The notes: generated by a model from the letters alone, not told the origin. Positions 28,934 through 36,638 are shown, counted from the first letter of the stretch. The stretch: DNA of 39,195 nucleotides from Desulfovibrionaceae bacterium (GCA_015233395.1 JADFXV010000025.1:1-39195), one strand, 5' to 3'. Program-made: numbers and translations.

Positions 28934-30286
28934 TTAGCGTTCCATGCCCGCAGGGCCTGGGGCGGGTTGGGTCGGACGTCCTGCGCGCCCGATCTGGGGC
29001 GTGAACGGGCTGCGCTCTTCGCCGGACTGTCCGGTTTGGGCGGTCTCGGCCGCAGCCTGTCCCAGGATCACGGTTTGGCCCTCGACGGCGTCCGGCCCTT
29101 CGATCTGGGTCCAGGCGCCGTCGGACAGCCCGGTTTTCACGTGCATGGGCCTGGCTTTGTCGCCCTCGGCCAGCCAGATGGTCCCGCTGCCCTGCAAGGC
29201 GCCCGCGGACTCGCGGCTTTCCCCCCGGCCGCCGCGACCGGCGTTCTCGACGGCCTGGCCGCGAGCGGGAGTGAAGCGCAGGGCCGCGTTCGGAACCATG
29301 AGCACGTCCTCGCGCCGCCCGGTCGTGAACAGCACGTTGGCCGTCAGGTAGGGCAAAAGCGCGCCGTCGCCGTTGCTGAAATTGATCTCGACGGTGTAGG
29401 TGACCACGTTCTGGGTCATGGTGGCGTTGAGACGGATCTTGCCGACCACTCCGCTGAGGGTCCGGCCGGCGAAGGCGTCCACGGTGAAGGTCACCGGCGC
29501 TCCAGGGGTAATGCTGCCGATGTCGGCTTCGTTCACCGACACCCAGACCTGGACGCGTTTTAAGTCCTTGGCGATCAGAAACAGGCTCGGGGCGCTCAGG
29601 CTTGAGACCACGGTCTGGCCGATGTTGACGCGGCGGTCGATGATCACTCCCTTCACCGGGGACTTGATGGTGCAGTAGCCAAGATTGATCCGGGCGCTTT
29701 GCAGGCCGGCCTGGGCCTGGGCCACGGCGGCCTGGGTCTGGATCACGGCGGCTTCGGCCGCCGCCAGGTTGGCCCGCGCCACCTCGAAGTTGGCCCGGTA
29801 TTGGTCGTAGGCGCTCTTGGACAAGGCCTCGGAAGGCCCGACCGTCTGCGCCCGCTCCCAATCCTGGCCGGCTTGCAGCAGCTTGGCCTTCATCTGGAAC
29901 ACATTCGCGTCGGCGCCGGCCTTGTTCGCCTTGGCCTGCTGGACCTGGGCCTCGCCTGTGGCGACGGCGGCGGCGTAGAGCGCGTCGTCGATCCGCACCA
30001 GGACCATGTCCTTGTCCACGGCCGAACCGTAATCGATGCTGCGGCCGTTCGCGTCCTTGCCGAAGGCGCTGATGACGCCCGCAACCTGCGCGCCGATGTC
30101 GACGACCTCCTCGGGCTCGATGGTGCCCGTGGCGCTGATGAAGGCCTCCAGATCGCCCCGTTTGACCTGCGCCGTCACGAAGGCCGGACCGTGGCCGGCG
30201 CCGGCGCGAAACCACCACGGACAGGCGAGCGCGGCCAAAAGCGCCCCAGCGCCCGCCAGAAGCAAAACTCTGCGTTTTCGCGGCAT
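28934..30286 (-). CDS. MacA-type periplasmic adaptor protein (HlyD/RND MFP family)
   Basis: 450 aa, first gene of the exporter operon. AAGGA lies 9 bases before the ATG. The N-terminal membrane anchor (about 6-27) is followed by a lipoyl half-motif (GDLEAFISATGTIEPEEVVDIGAQVAG), an Ala-rich coiled-coil hairpin (about 105-200; IQTQAAVAQAQAGLQSARI), the second lipoyl half (IKSPVKGVIIDRRVNIGQTV), a beta-barrel domain and a membrane-proximal domain. It has a long Gly/Arg-rich insertion near 350 (ENAGRGGRGESRESAG) and a Pro-rich tail. It links the ATPase-permease pair to the outer-membrane channel. Confidence 0.93.
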   Translation of the reverse strand: MPRKRRVLLLAGAGALLAALACPWWFRAGAGHGPAFVTAQVKRGDLEAFISATGTIEPEEVVDIGAQVAGVISAFGKDANGRSIDYGSAVDKDMVLVRIDDALYAAAVATGEAQVQQAKANKAGADANVFQMKAKLLQAGQDWERAQTVGPSEALSKSAYDQYRANFEVARANLAAAEAAVIQTQAAVAQAQAGLQSARINLGYCTIKSPVKGVIIDRRVNIGQTVVSSLSAPSLFLIAKDLKRVQVWVSVNEADIGSITPGAPVTFTVDAFAGRTLSGVVGKIRLNATMTQNVVTYTVEINFSNGDGALLPYLTANVLFTTGRREDVLMVPNAALRFTPARGQAVENAGRGGRGESRESAGALQGSGTIWLAEGDKARPMHVKTGLSDGAWTQIEGPDAVEGQTVILGQAAAETAQTGQSGEERSPFTPQIGRAGRPTQPAPGPAGMER

Positions 30287-30524
30287 GAAATTCCGTCCTT
30301 GCTGATGACTAGGATGCGATGTCGGCGAAAATCATTGGGGCGGGGATGCGCCGCGTCCGGGATGCGGCCCGGGAAACAGGCCCGGCCGGCCCGCGCCGGG
30401 CGCAAGCTAACCTTTTGGCAATAGACGGCCGTGGACGGGCAATGGTTTCACGCCCCGGGCAACATGCGGCGATTTTTCCAAGATCGAGAAAACTTCGAAA
30501 TTTTCCCCTCTCACGCATCGCATA

Positions 30525-30554
30525 GCGCCGCCTAAGGCGCGGCGCATTTTTTTT
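30525..30554 (+). terminator. strong intrinsic terminator without an obvious upstream gene
   Basis: GCGCCGC (30525-30531) pairs with GCGGCGC (30539-30545), followed by A and eight T. On the plus strand nothing is assigned before it back to the exporter promoter region (30287-30524), where I can support no protein. It may end a short untranslated RNA. Confidence 0.6.
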
Positions 30555-30643
30555 CAGGGCAGTAACTTTTGCATATCCGGAGTCGTCTCAAAATATATCA
30601 CGCAGAATATGCCCGCACTCCGGCGGGAAAGGAAGTCTGCCGT

Positions 30644-30769
30644 ATGTTTCCATCATATTTGTGGCGAAACCGGACGCAAATTGTGTATGCCGCGATCCTG
30701 ACGTACGCAATGATTCGCGTCATCCGCTTGTACGTGATCGCCCTGCTGTCCAATTCCGCCTATTATTAA
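30644..30769 (+). CDS. possible 41-aa membrane peptide
   Basis: ATG 30644 follows GGAAAGGAAG at an 8-base spacing. The product, opening MFPSYLWRNRTQIVYAA, has one hydrophobic segment (about 13-36) with arginines near both ends, so it could be a single-span peptide. An inverted repeat CCGGAGT (30577-30583) / ACTCCGG (30617-30623) lies just upstream and could mask the ribosome site. The TAA stop lies in the ATTAAT that opens repeat element A. I recognise no family, and it may be chance. Confidence 0.35.
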   Translation: MFPSYLWRNRTQIVYAAILTYAMIRVIRLYVIALLSNSAYY

Positions 30770-30889
30770 TGGGAGCAGAAAATGTCTTCATTTTTGCGCT
30801 CCCATTGATAAGTATGGTCCCGCTTTTGGCGGAGCCAAGCGGCGTCCGCCGCTTTGAGCAAAAAGTGCGATACTTTTGCTCCCGGTAAT
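30765..30889 (+). repeat. 125-bp multi-hairpin element, copy A
   Basis: Begins ATTA, ends TAAT. In order: hairpin 1 AATGGGAGC / GCTCCCATT with inner AAATG / CATTT; linker TTGATAAGTATG; an imperfect G/C hairpin (GGTCCCGC / GGCGGAGCC); AAGCGGCG / CGCCGCTT (perfect 8 bp); hairpin 3 GAGCAAAA / TTTTGCTC. Same orientation as copy D and opposite to B, C and E. It separates the small membrane ORF from the radical-SAM gene. Confidence 0.85.
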
Positions 30890-31032
30890 AAGGCGCCAGA
30901 CTCCCTTCCCCGTTTCGCCGCCAGGCTCCCGCGCGCCTTGCCTCCCGCTGTTTTTCGCTGCGGGAAAAAAACGCTTTTCCAAGCGGTCGCGCCGCATCGC
31001 CGCAGTCCGGCGGCCGTCCCGCCAGCCGAGCA

Positions 31033-31049
31033 TTGGCACGGGTCGTGCA
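31033..31049 (+). promoter_or_regulatory. sigma-54 promoter of the radical-SAM gene
   Basis: TTGGCACGGGTCGTGCA: the -24 half is a perfect TTGGCACG, the -12 half is GTGCA, and GG and GC are separated by exactly 10 bases as sigma-54 requires. The predicted transcript start, near 31060, lies about 28 bases before the ATG and leaves room for GAGG. Confidence 0.7.
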
Positions 31050-31087
31050 GGTTTCCGGGAGGAATCCATTTTTTCCGCGAGGCCGCA

Positions 31088-32194
31088 ATGTCAAGCGCCC
31101 ACAATCTCAAAGACGCCAATCAGGGGAAAAACACGGCCCATGCCGCCGCCGGCGCCGGCGTCGTGGACAGCTACCCGGAATCCATCGCCTTGACCATTTC
31201 CGAACGGTGCAATTTTCGTTGCCTGACCTGCTGCCAGCAGCACCGCCCCGAAGCGGATCTCTCCCCGGCCGCCGTGGAGCGCCTCGGCGCTGTCTTGCCG
31301 CATGTGCGCACCGTCAGCATCACGGGCGGCGAACCGCTGCTCCATCCCGGCCTCGACAATCTGCTCGGCTTGGCCCAAAAGGCCGGAACCTCTACCATCG
31401 TGCTCACCAACGGCTCGCTTCTGAACGCCGAAAAAAGCGCCTATCTGGTGGATAAGCAAGTCACCTTTCTCAAAATCAGCTGCGACGGCGCCTCGGCGAA
31501 AACGTACAACGCCATCCGCAAAGGCGGCGATTTTATCCGCCTGGTCGGCGACATCGCCGGTCTCACCGCCCGCAAGCTCGCCGCCGGGTCGATCGTGCCG
31601 GTCCTGGAATTCAATTTCGTGGCCATGCGCTCGACGATTCTGGAATTGCCGCGTCTGACGGTCCTGGCGGGCGAACTCGGCGTCGAGGTGCTCAACGTCC
31701 TGCCCCTGCGGGCCGACAGTCCGGCCCTGGCCCGGGAATCCCTGTATTTCTATCAGAAGACGGCCGACGAGACGATGCGCCTGGCCAAGGAGATGGGCGA
31801 CAAAATCGGCGTCCATGTCGTTCTCCCGCCGCTTTTCGCCGCAGCCGAGCCAGGACCTGGCGACCCCGGCGCCGTGTGCGAAGCGCCGTGGAGGGGGGTC
31901 ACCGTCAACGTCGACGGCTCGGCCGGCATCTGCTGCGGCGGGGCCGGCTCGGCCGGAAACCTGAATGAAACGGATTTCCTCACGGCCTGGAACCACCCCA
32001 AGCGCGCGAGGGTGCGCGAAACCGTCAACACCGACGGCGAACTGCCCTGCTGCCGCGATTGCCGCCTGGGCAAACAAAATCCGAGCCGCATCGGCTCGCA
32101 CATCCCCGATCCCGAAATCGCCCGCGCGGCGCTTACGTTTTTCGGCGGCAAGCTCGACAATCGCCCGCGCTCGGGCGGCGGGCTGGCGGCGTAG
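31088..32194 (+). CDS. radical SAM protein with SPASM-like C-terminal cysteines
   Basis: 368 aa. The start is ATG 31088 with GAGG 5 bases upstream. C41-X3-C45-X2-C48 (CNFRCLTC) binds the radical-SAM 4Fe-4S cluster; TGGEPLLHP is the SAM-binding GGE motif. The C-terminal part has C264, C282-C283, C321-C322 and C325, a SPASM/twitch-like set for auxiliary clusters, with VTVNVDGSAGICCGG typical of SPASM proteins. Such enzymes modify peptides or small molecules; neither substrate nor precursor peptide is identifiable here. It stands alone behind a sigma-54 promoter and repeat A. Downstream are a barrel protein, acyltransferase and methyltransferase, which together hint at a cell-surface role. Confidence 0.87.
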   Translation: MSSAHNLKDANQGKNTAHAAAGAGVVDSYPESIALTISERCNFRCLTCCQQHRPEADLSPAAVERLGAVLPHVRTVSITGGEPLLHPGLDNLLGLAQKAGTSTIVLTNGSLLNAEKSAYLVDKQVTFLKISCDGASAKTYNAIRKGGDFIRLVGDIAGLTARKLAAGSIVPVLEFNFVAMRSTILELPRLTVLAGELGVEVLNVLPLRADSPALARESLYFYQKTADETMRLAKEMGDKIGVHVVLPPLFAAAEPGPGDPGAVCEAPWRGVTVNVDGSAGICCGGAGSAGNLNETDFLTAWNHPKRARVRETVNTDGELPCCRDCRLGKQNPSRIGSHIPDPEIARAALTFFGGKLDNRPRSGGGLAA

Positions 32195-32267
32195 AAAGAC
32201 CGCGCGCCGCCGTCCCGGTTCCGGCAAAAAACATGGCTCACGGCCCTGCCTGAAAATTCAAGCAATT

Positions 32268-32284
32268 TTGGCATGCAATTTGCT
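32268..32284 (+). promoter_or_regulatory. sigma-54 promoter of the outer-membrane barrel gene
   Basis: TTGGCATGCAATTTGCT: -24 TGGCATG, four-base spacer, -12 TTGCT, with GG and GC 10 bases apart. It lies about 130 bases upstream of the start codon, so the leader is long. The setting is AT-rich compared with the coding regions. Confidence 0.65.
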
Positions 32285-32415
32285 AAATCAAAAAAAGTCT
32301 TGCATATTGAAGTTTTATTGGCGTATCTGGCGACAAAAAACACGCACAAACATGGCAAGAGGCAGAATGGCCATGTGGCCAGTGTTGTATTTAGAAAAAA
32401 TGGCAAGGAGGCTAT

Positions 32416-32985
32416 ATGAAGAAGTTCATCTTGATGCTTGGGTTTCTCACGATGACCATGGTTGGGGCACATCATGCCCATGCAGGAAATAGCAGCCAGG
32501 GCGACATCACCATTACGCCCATGGTCAGCGGCTATGGATCACTCAACAGCAACGCATATTATTTCATGACCTACGGGGTCGATCTCGGTTATTTTGTCGC
32601 CAATGGCTTGGAGCTTGGGGTGCGCGGCCAGGGTATTTACCTGAACAGCAAAAACACGGTTCCCTCGGACAGCGCAAACGCCAGTTATGATTTGAACGGT
32701 CTTGGCGCTGAAGGATTCGCCCGTTGGCATTTCTATGATTTCGGCAACAACGCCGGTTCCGTGTTCGCCACAATCGGCGCCGGAGGCCTCTGGATGTCCG
32801 ACGCCTATACGCCGCTTTCGGCGACGAACGCCTATTTCTCCGGCGTCACCGGGCTTGGCGTGAACATGAATATGACGGATAATGTCAAATTTATGGCCAG
32901 CGCCAACTATCGCCATATCGGCAATTTCGATTCCACCGGGATCGATGGCCTCGGAGGCACGCTCGGCTTGCAATTTTCTTTCTAA
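32416..32985 (+). CDS. small outer-membrane beta-barrel protein
   Basis: 189 aa. AAGGAGG lies 5 bases before the ATG. The signal peptide is about 23 residues (KKFILMLGFLTMTMVGAHHAHA). The mature chain alternates hydrophobic and polar residues in strands with aromatic girdles (GVDLGYFVANGLELGVRG; FARWHFYDFG; GVNMNMTDNVKFMASANYRHIG) and ends LGLQFSF with a C-terminal Phe, the BAM signal. An eight-strand OmpA/OmpW-like barrel is likely. No ligand can be named. It is expressed from its own sigma-54 promoter, and a hairpin follows the stop. Confidence 0.85.
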   Translation: MKKFILMLGFLTMTMVGAHHAHAGNSSQGDITITPMVSGYGSLNSNAYYFMTYGVDLGYFVANGLELGVRGQGIYLNSKNTVPSDSANASYDLNGLGAEGFARWHFYDFGNNAGSVFATIGAGGLWMSDAYTPLSATNAYFSGVTGLGVNMNMTDNVKFMASANYRHIGNFDSTGIDGLGGTLGLQFSF

Positions 32986-32990
32986 AGAGC

Positions 32991-33025
32991 AACGGGGCAT
33001 ACGGTTTTTGACTGTATGCCCCGTT
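32991..33025. terminator. hairpin after the barrel gene, shared by convergent genes
   Basis: AACGGGGCATAC (32991-33002) pairs with GTATGCCCCGTT (33014-33025), a perfect 12-bp stem. It lies 5 bases after the barrel gene stop and about 50 bases from the stop of the convergent acyltransferase. There is no clear T run, so termination is probable rather than certain. Confidence 0.55.
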
Positions 33026-33075
33026 CGTAAATGAGAAGGCGAGCGGAAGTTTTACGCTTATGGCAGGCTCGCGGC

Positions 33076-34149
33076 TTATCGTGTCGCGGTAAATCTTTGC
33101 TTCAGTCGTAACGCTTTCCTCTCAATGACATGCCACGACAAAAAAGCGCAAAGCAACGAAATCAATGCAGATACGGCAAACATGTGCATCGGGCTGATTG
33201 GCTTTGTGATCGATACAATCATTTGCTGGACAGGAAATGCGTAAATATACACTCCATATGAATAGTCGCCAAGCCTGTTAAACGAGCGAATAAATCCTGA
33301 AGGAACATACGCAATAAAGAGCATGACATACGGAATAACCAGCATATATGTTGCAAAAAATACCTTAAGATTAATAAATAATGAAAAAATGAGCGATGAG
33401 CATAATATAAAAAAAATAAATCCGCTTAATACAATATACCTCCTCGCGAGATAATACGCTCCTCCGACATAAAACAACAACATCAGACGATTTGAGCTAA
33501 ATTCGTTAAATGTCAATCCGTATTTCATCATATATGTGGTCGGCAAAATAAATATTGCAATAGCAATAAAAACCAGGCTGTAATATTTTTTACTTCCTCT
33601 TGTCGCATTGTACACAATAACCCACAAAATCCCAATACTTCCATACATTTTCAGTTCTTCCGGCAAAGTCCACAATGACCCGTTTACAATGGGAAAGGCG
33701 TTATCTTGGAATACACCTGGCAAGGTGGAAGCATCTCCGAATAAAGATATACATTTTACCAGGACAAACTTTATTGTTTGAGAAGATATGAAGTATGTGT
33801 ATAAATTTCCGCAATTAAAATATATTCCGCAAACAATAACCGTTGTCAAAATTGAGACGATCAAAGCCGGGTATATTCGTAAAACTCGCGCAACAATAAA
33901 ATCCGATATATTTTCTCTGGAAACAAGACTTCTGGTCACCAAAAAACCGCTCGTGATGAAAAAAATGTCGACAGCCATCGTACCGGGAGTCATTCCGATC
34001 AATTTCCTCAATGGCTCCTCTTCACCCGTCCCCAGGGCGATGGCGAAACTATGACTGAAAAGAACAAGCATCGCGGCGAAAAGACGGATCAGATTGAAGT
34101 TGTTGTCTTTGCCATTTTCAACATACACTTCAAGAGTATTGCTTTTCAT
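33076..34149 (-). CDS. acyltransferase family 3 membrane protein (OafA/YrhL-like)
   Basis: 357 aa with about ten membrane helices. The N-terminal motif R22-X10-H33 (RLFAAMLVLFSH) is the catalytic signature of acyltransferase-3 proteins, which O-acylate sugars of LPS, exopolysaccharide or other envelope molecules. FFITSGFLV and GSLWTLPEELKMY are further family signatures. Base composition is clearly AT-richer than in the neighbouring genes, and codons such as ATA, TTA and AAT are frequent, pointing to horizontal transfer. GAGAGAG lies before the ATG. Repeat element B sits 38 bases upstream of the start. Confidence 0.88.
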   Translation of the reverse strand: MKSNTLEVYVENGKDNNFNLIRLFAAMLVLFSHSFAIALGTGEEEPLRKLIGMTPGTMAVDIFFITSGFLVTRSLVSRENISDFIVARVLRIYPALIVSILTTVIVCGIYFNCGNLYTYFISSQTIKFVLVKCISLFGDASTLPGVFQDNAFPIVNGSLWTLPEELKMYGSIGILWVIVYNATRGSKKYYSLVFIAIAIFILPTTYMMKYGLTFNEFSSNRLMLLFYVGGAYYLARRYIVLSGFIFFILCSSLIFSLFINLKVFFATYMLVIPYVMLFIAYVPSGFIRSFNRLGDYSYGVYIYAFPVQQMIVSITKPISPMHMFAVSALISLLCAFLSWHVIERKALRLKQRFTATR

Positions 34150-34186
34150 GCGCTCTCTCTGTCAACGTATTGAGTCGATACGAAAT

Positions 34187-34311
34187 ATTACTGGGAGCAA
34201 AAAGTATCTTACTTTTTGCTCCCACGGCGGAAGCCGCCTAACCGCGCTGACAGCGCGGTTATACTTATAAACAGGAGTACGGAAATTAAGAAATTTTCTG
34301 CTCCCGCTAAT
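34187..34311 (-). repeat. 125-bp multi-hairpin element, copy B
   Basis: Opposite orientation to A and D. In plus-strand order: ATTA; TGGGAGCAAAAAGTA / TACTTTTTGCTCCCA (perfect 15-bp stem, loop TCT); GGCGG / CCGCC; AACCGCGCT / AGCGCGGTT (loop GAC); linker ATACTTATAAACA; GGAG / CTCC with inner AAATT / AATTT; TAAT. Nearly identical, as its reverse complement, to copy D. It lies between the acyltransferase and methyltransferase genes. Confidence 0.88.
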
Positions 34312-34406
34312 AATGCCCAAACGCCTCCGGCATGCCGCGACGCAGGGCGTCCCGGCCCAATTCCTCCCGGCGCGACCGGCCCGCGCCGTTCTCCCCGGGG
34401 GCGAGC

Positions 34407-35363
34407 TTACAGGGCGTCCTTCCTCGCCTGCATGAACGCCCCCATGCACGCCAGATCGTCATCGGAAAGATCTTTCCATCGCCTGGCGAGCTGGCGTCGG
34501 TTTATCCCGTTCGTTATGTACTGCTTCAGATCGCACACCAATCGAAAGCCGGCGCCCTCGGCAAACGATCTGTGCATCGAATAAGGAAGACGATTGATCA
34601 AGTACGGCCTTTTTCCCAGTATGGCCTTCCACAGCAACTCCGAATACTTCCAGTGGCCATTTTCAATTTTGTCGACCCCGTGAGCTCTGAGGTCGATGAA
34701 ATTTGAAATAAACCCTCCAGGCTTTAACCATTTATACATAATAACATATGCATCTTCAAGATCGATAACGTGCTCAAGCACCGAATGGGACAAAATCACA
34801 TCGACCGATCCCTCTTTCAACAGGCTGTCGTCAAACCAGGGAGCGACGTATTGCAGGCTCATTTTGGCTGCTGACGCATCGTCAACTTGGCCGGCGATCA
34901 ATCTTCTTATCCGGTCAAGCCTGTGCTCGCTCAATGACGCCCGCAAGACATCCTGCGTTAAAATATGCGAGGGGAAAAGATTTTCGTCCAAATAGCAATC
35001 GAAGTCCGGACAGCCCTTTTCCGGCCTCCCTGCCCGCGCCTTGAACATCTCCACGAGCTCGTCGAATATCTTCAAATTCAATTCCGTTTCCGAGTGCTGC
35101 AATACGTCCAAGGCGTAATAATTGTTCACACCCGACAGCATGGCCGCCAGCCCGACCCCCAAAGAATCGCCGGGGCCAAGCTCGGCCAGCGTGTCCGGAA
35201 TGTCCCGCAGGCCGTTTTCCCGGAGCATGGTAAGATGCTCCAGCCATACGCCGTAACAATATGCGGCGCAGTGAGCTCCACCGTCCGATTTCTTTTTGGG
35301 GAGAAAAAGGTGGGAACCGGGAACAAACGTCAGCAAGCCTTTGACAAGCGGCTTCACCCTCAT
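34407..35363 (-). CDS. class I SAM-dependent methyltransferase
   Basis: 318 aa, Rossmann-type methyltransferase. Motif I is in LAELGPGDSLGVGLAAML (about 60-77), the acidic residue at the end of strand 2 is in YYALDVLQHS, and the Methyltransf_11-type segment DVILSHSVLEHVIDLEDA leads to WLKPGGFISNF. A long insertion (about 95-165) between the core strands, with CPDFDCYLDENLFPSH, is unusual and may bind the acceptor. The substrate is unknown; lipid- or glycan-linked acceptors are likely given the neighbouring acyltransferase. GAGG precedes the ATG at 8 bases. In the 227 bases between its start and repeat C I see no gene. Confidence 0.85.
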   Translation of the reverse strand: MRVKPLVKGLLTFVPGSHLFLPKKKSDGGAHCAAYCYGVWLEHLTMLRENGLRDIPDTLAELGPGDSLGVGLAAMLSGVNNYYALDVLQHSETELNLKIFDELVEMFKARAGRPEKGCPDFDCYLDENLFPSHILTQDVLRASLSEHRLDRIRRLIAGQVDDASAAKMSLQYVAPWFDDSLLKEGSVDVILSHSVLEHVIDLEDAYVIMYKWLKPGGFISNFIDLRAHGVDKIENGHWKYSELLWKAILGKRPYLINRLPYSMHRSFAEGAGFRLVCDLKQYITNGINRRQLARRWKDLSDDDLACMGAFMQARKDAL

Positions 35364-35590
35364 GAGAGCGCCCTCGCGGATCAGTGGTTTGCGCCGGAAC
35401 TGAAATCATTGGGGGATTGCCGTTGTCCCGGTCCGATTCCACCGCGGCGCAGCCTCCATGTCGCACAATGAACAGCCCGAGCACAAGTGCGGCGCGTGCG
35501 CCAATGGGGCGCGTGCGCCCGGTCATGTTCATCTCCAGCGTTCGTCGCTTTTCCCGCTTGCGTCCCTCTGTTTGCCCCGTGGCGATGGCC

Positions 35591-35692
35591 CTGGGAGCAA
35601 AAAATATCTTCCTTTTTGCTCCCAGTAATATGCGCGGGGCCGTACAAACAAACGGGAGCGCGAAAAGGAAGAAAATTTTCCGCCCCCGTTAC
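35591..35692 (-). repeat. multi-hairpin element, internally deleted copy C
   Basis: Keeps the GGGAGCAAAAA-type hairpin (CTGGGAGCAAAAA / TTTTTGCTCCCAG) and the opposite-end hairpin (AACGGGAG...CCCCGTT), but both central G/C hairpins are missing; TAAT directly follows the first hairpin. About 102 bp long. The segment GGGGCCGTACAAACAAACGGGAG (split by the linker) matches copy E. Confidence 0.7.
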
Positions 35693-35748
35693 TATCTCGA
35701 AAGCAAGCACGTTTCCGTGGACCTTGCCGCCGTAGCCGTGTTACGGAT

Positions 35749-35771
35749 GTTTCAGCTCCAAAACCTGAAAC
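35749..35771 (+). promoter_or_regulatory. leader hairpin before the Cys-rich secreted protein
   Basis: GTTTCAG (35749-35755) pairs with CTGAAAC (35765-35771), loop of 9 bases, ending right where the GAGGGAGG ribosome site begins. It could affect translation of the gene at 35788. Confidence 0.4.
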
Positions 35772-35787
35772 GAGAGGGAGGACTTCA

Positions 35788-36066
35788 ATGATAGCGAAAC
35801 TGACCGCGATGGGATGCGCCTTGTGTCTGGGGCTGATGCTGTTTGGGGTTGCTCAAGAGGCGCGCGCCGATTCTTGTCTCCAGAATTGCACCGACGACCT
35901 TCAAATATGTTTGTCCAGGAAACTTGCAAACGCGTTGAATACGGTTTGCACCGCTCCCTATGATAAATGCGCGAGCAAATGTTCCGACGTGTCCGCGAGT
36001 GATAAGGAGTCCGCGAAAGAAGGCGTGTTGGCGAACTACCGGCAGCCTGGGGCGCCCGTGAGGTGA
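35788..36066 (+). CDS. small secreted protein with mirror-symmetric six-cysteine pattern
   Basis: 92 aa; GGGAGGA precedes the ATG. A signal peptide ends at ARA27, giving a mature periplasmic protein of 65 residues. Its six cysteines (30, 34, 41, 54, 61, 65) follow CX3C-X6-C-X12-C-X6-CX3C, a perfectly symmetric order, in a mostly helical sequence. This suggests a helix-turn-helix hairpin with nested disulfides 30-65, 34-61 and 41-54, like twin-CX3C proteins. I recognise no bacterial family, and function is unknown. It lies between repeat elements C and D. Confidence 0.75.
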   Translation: MIAKLTAMGCALCLGLMLFGVAQEARADSCLQNCTDDLQICLSRKLANALNTVCTAPYDKCASKCSDVSASDKESAKEGVLANYRQPGAPVR

Positions 36067-36229
36067 TGCGGCGAATGCGAAGGGGCGCAAAGTCCGCCAG
36101 GACCAAGCGCCCCGCAATCGCTGTTTCCCGAGTCGCCGAGTCAATCCGGCCGGATTCCTTCCGCGTCAATCCCGCCGAAGGTGAACGACGCTCGTTCGCG
36201 GGCGTCGGCAAGATGAACGGGAACGGAAT

Positions 36230-36354
36230 ATTAACGGGAGCAGAAAATTTCTTAATTTTCGTGCTCCTGTTTATAAGTATAACCGCGCTGTCAGCGCGGT
36301 TCGGCGGCTTCCGCCGTGGGAGCAAAAAGTAAGATACTTTTTGCTCTCCGTAAT
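36230..36354 (+). repeat. 125-bp multi-hairpin element, copy D
   Basis: ATTA; ACGGGAGC / GCTCCTGT with inner AAATT / AATTT; linker TTATAAGTAT; AACCGCGCT / AGCGCGGTT; CGGCGG / CCGCCG; GGGAGCAAAAAGTA / TACTTTTTGCTCTCC; TAAT. Nearly the exact reverse complement of copy B, 1.9 kb away. The two flank the methyltransferase and the Cys-rich gene as inverted repeats. Confidence 0.88.
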
Positions 36355-36428
36355 ATCTCTTCCTTTTCATGCTCCCGTTTATGAATATGGCCCCGCGAAG
36401 AGCCGGACCAGGCGGCGTGCGCCGCTGG
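36355..36428 (+). repeat. truncated tandem copy D' of the multi-hairpin element
   Basis: Directly after copy D, sequence from TCTTCCTTTTC onward matches the second half of hairpin 1 (TGCTCCCGTTTAT), the linker, a degraded first G/C hairpin (GGCCCCGC...GCCGG) and the second one (GGCGGCG / CGCCGC). The left half of hairpin 1 and all of the last hairpin are missing. The next 210 bases hold no gene I can support. Confidence 0.6.
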
Positions 36429-36638
36429 GTGTTGACCCCAAAGAAGTTCGTAACTCCCTCAAGATCGCCTCGCTCTCATCAGAAGCCCGGGCGACCGCGA
36501 CAGAGGGTGAAGGCTAAAGAAAGCACGTCCCCTTCCGATAAGGATATACAGAAAGGCTGAATTTGCCCCGCAACCGCAGGATTATAATAAGCAACCTTCG
36601 CCACTCCGATGTCGAACTAGTAGGCGGAGGTTTTGACC

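Noticed and set aside
30319-30525. Plus-strand 68-codon frame before the orphan terminator
   Set aside because: Arg/Ala-rich, no ribosome site and stop overlapping the terminator stem; an untranslated RNA is as likely.
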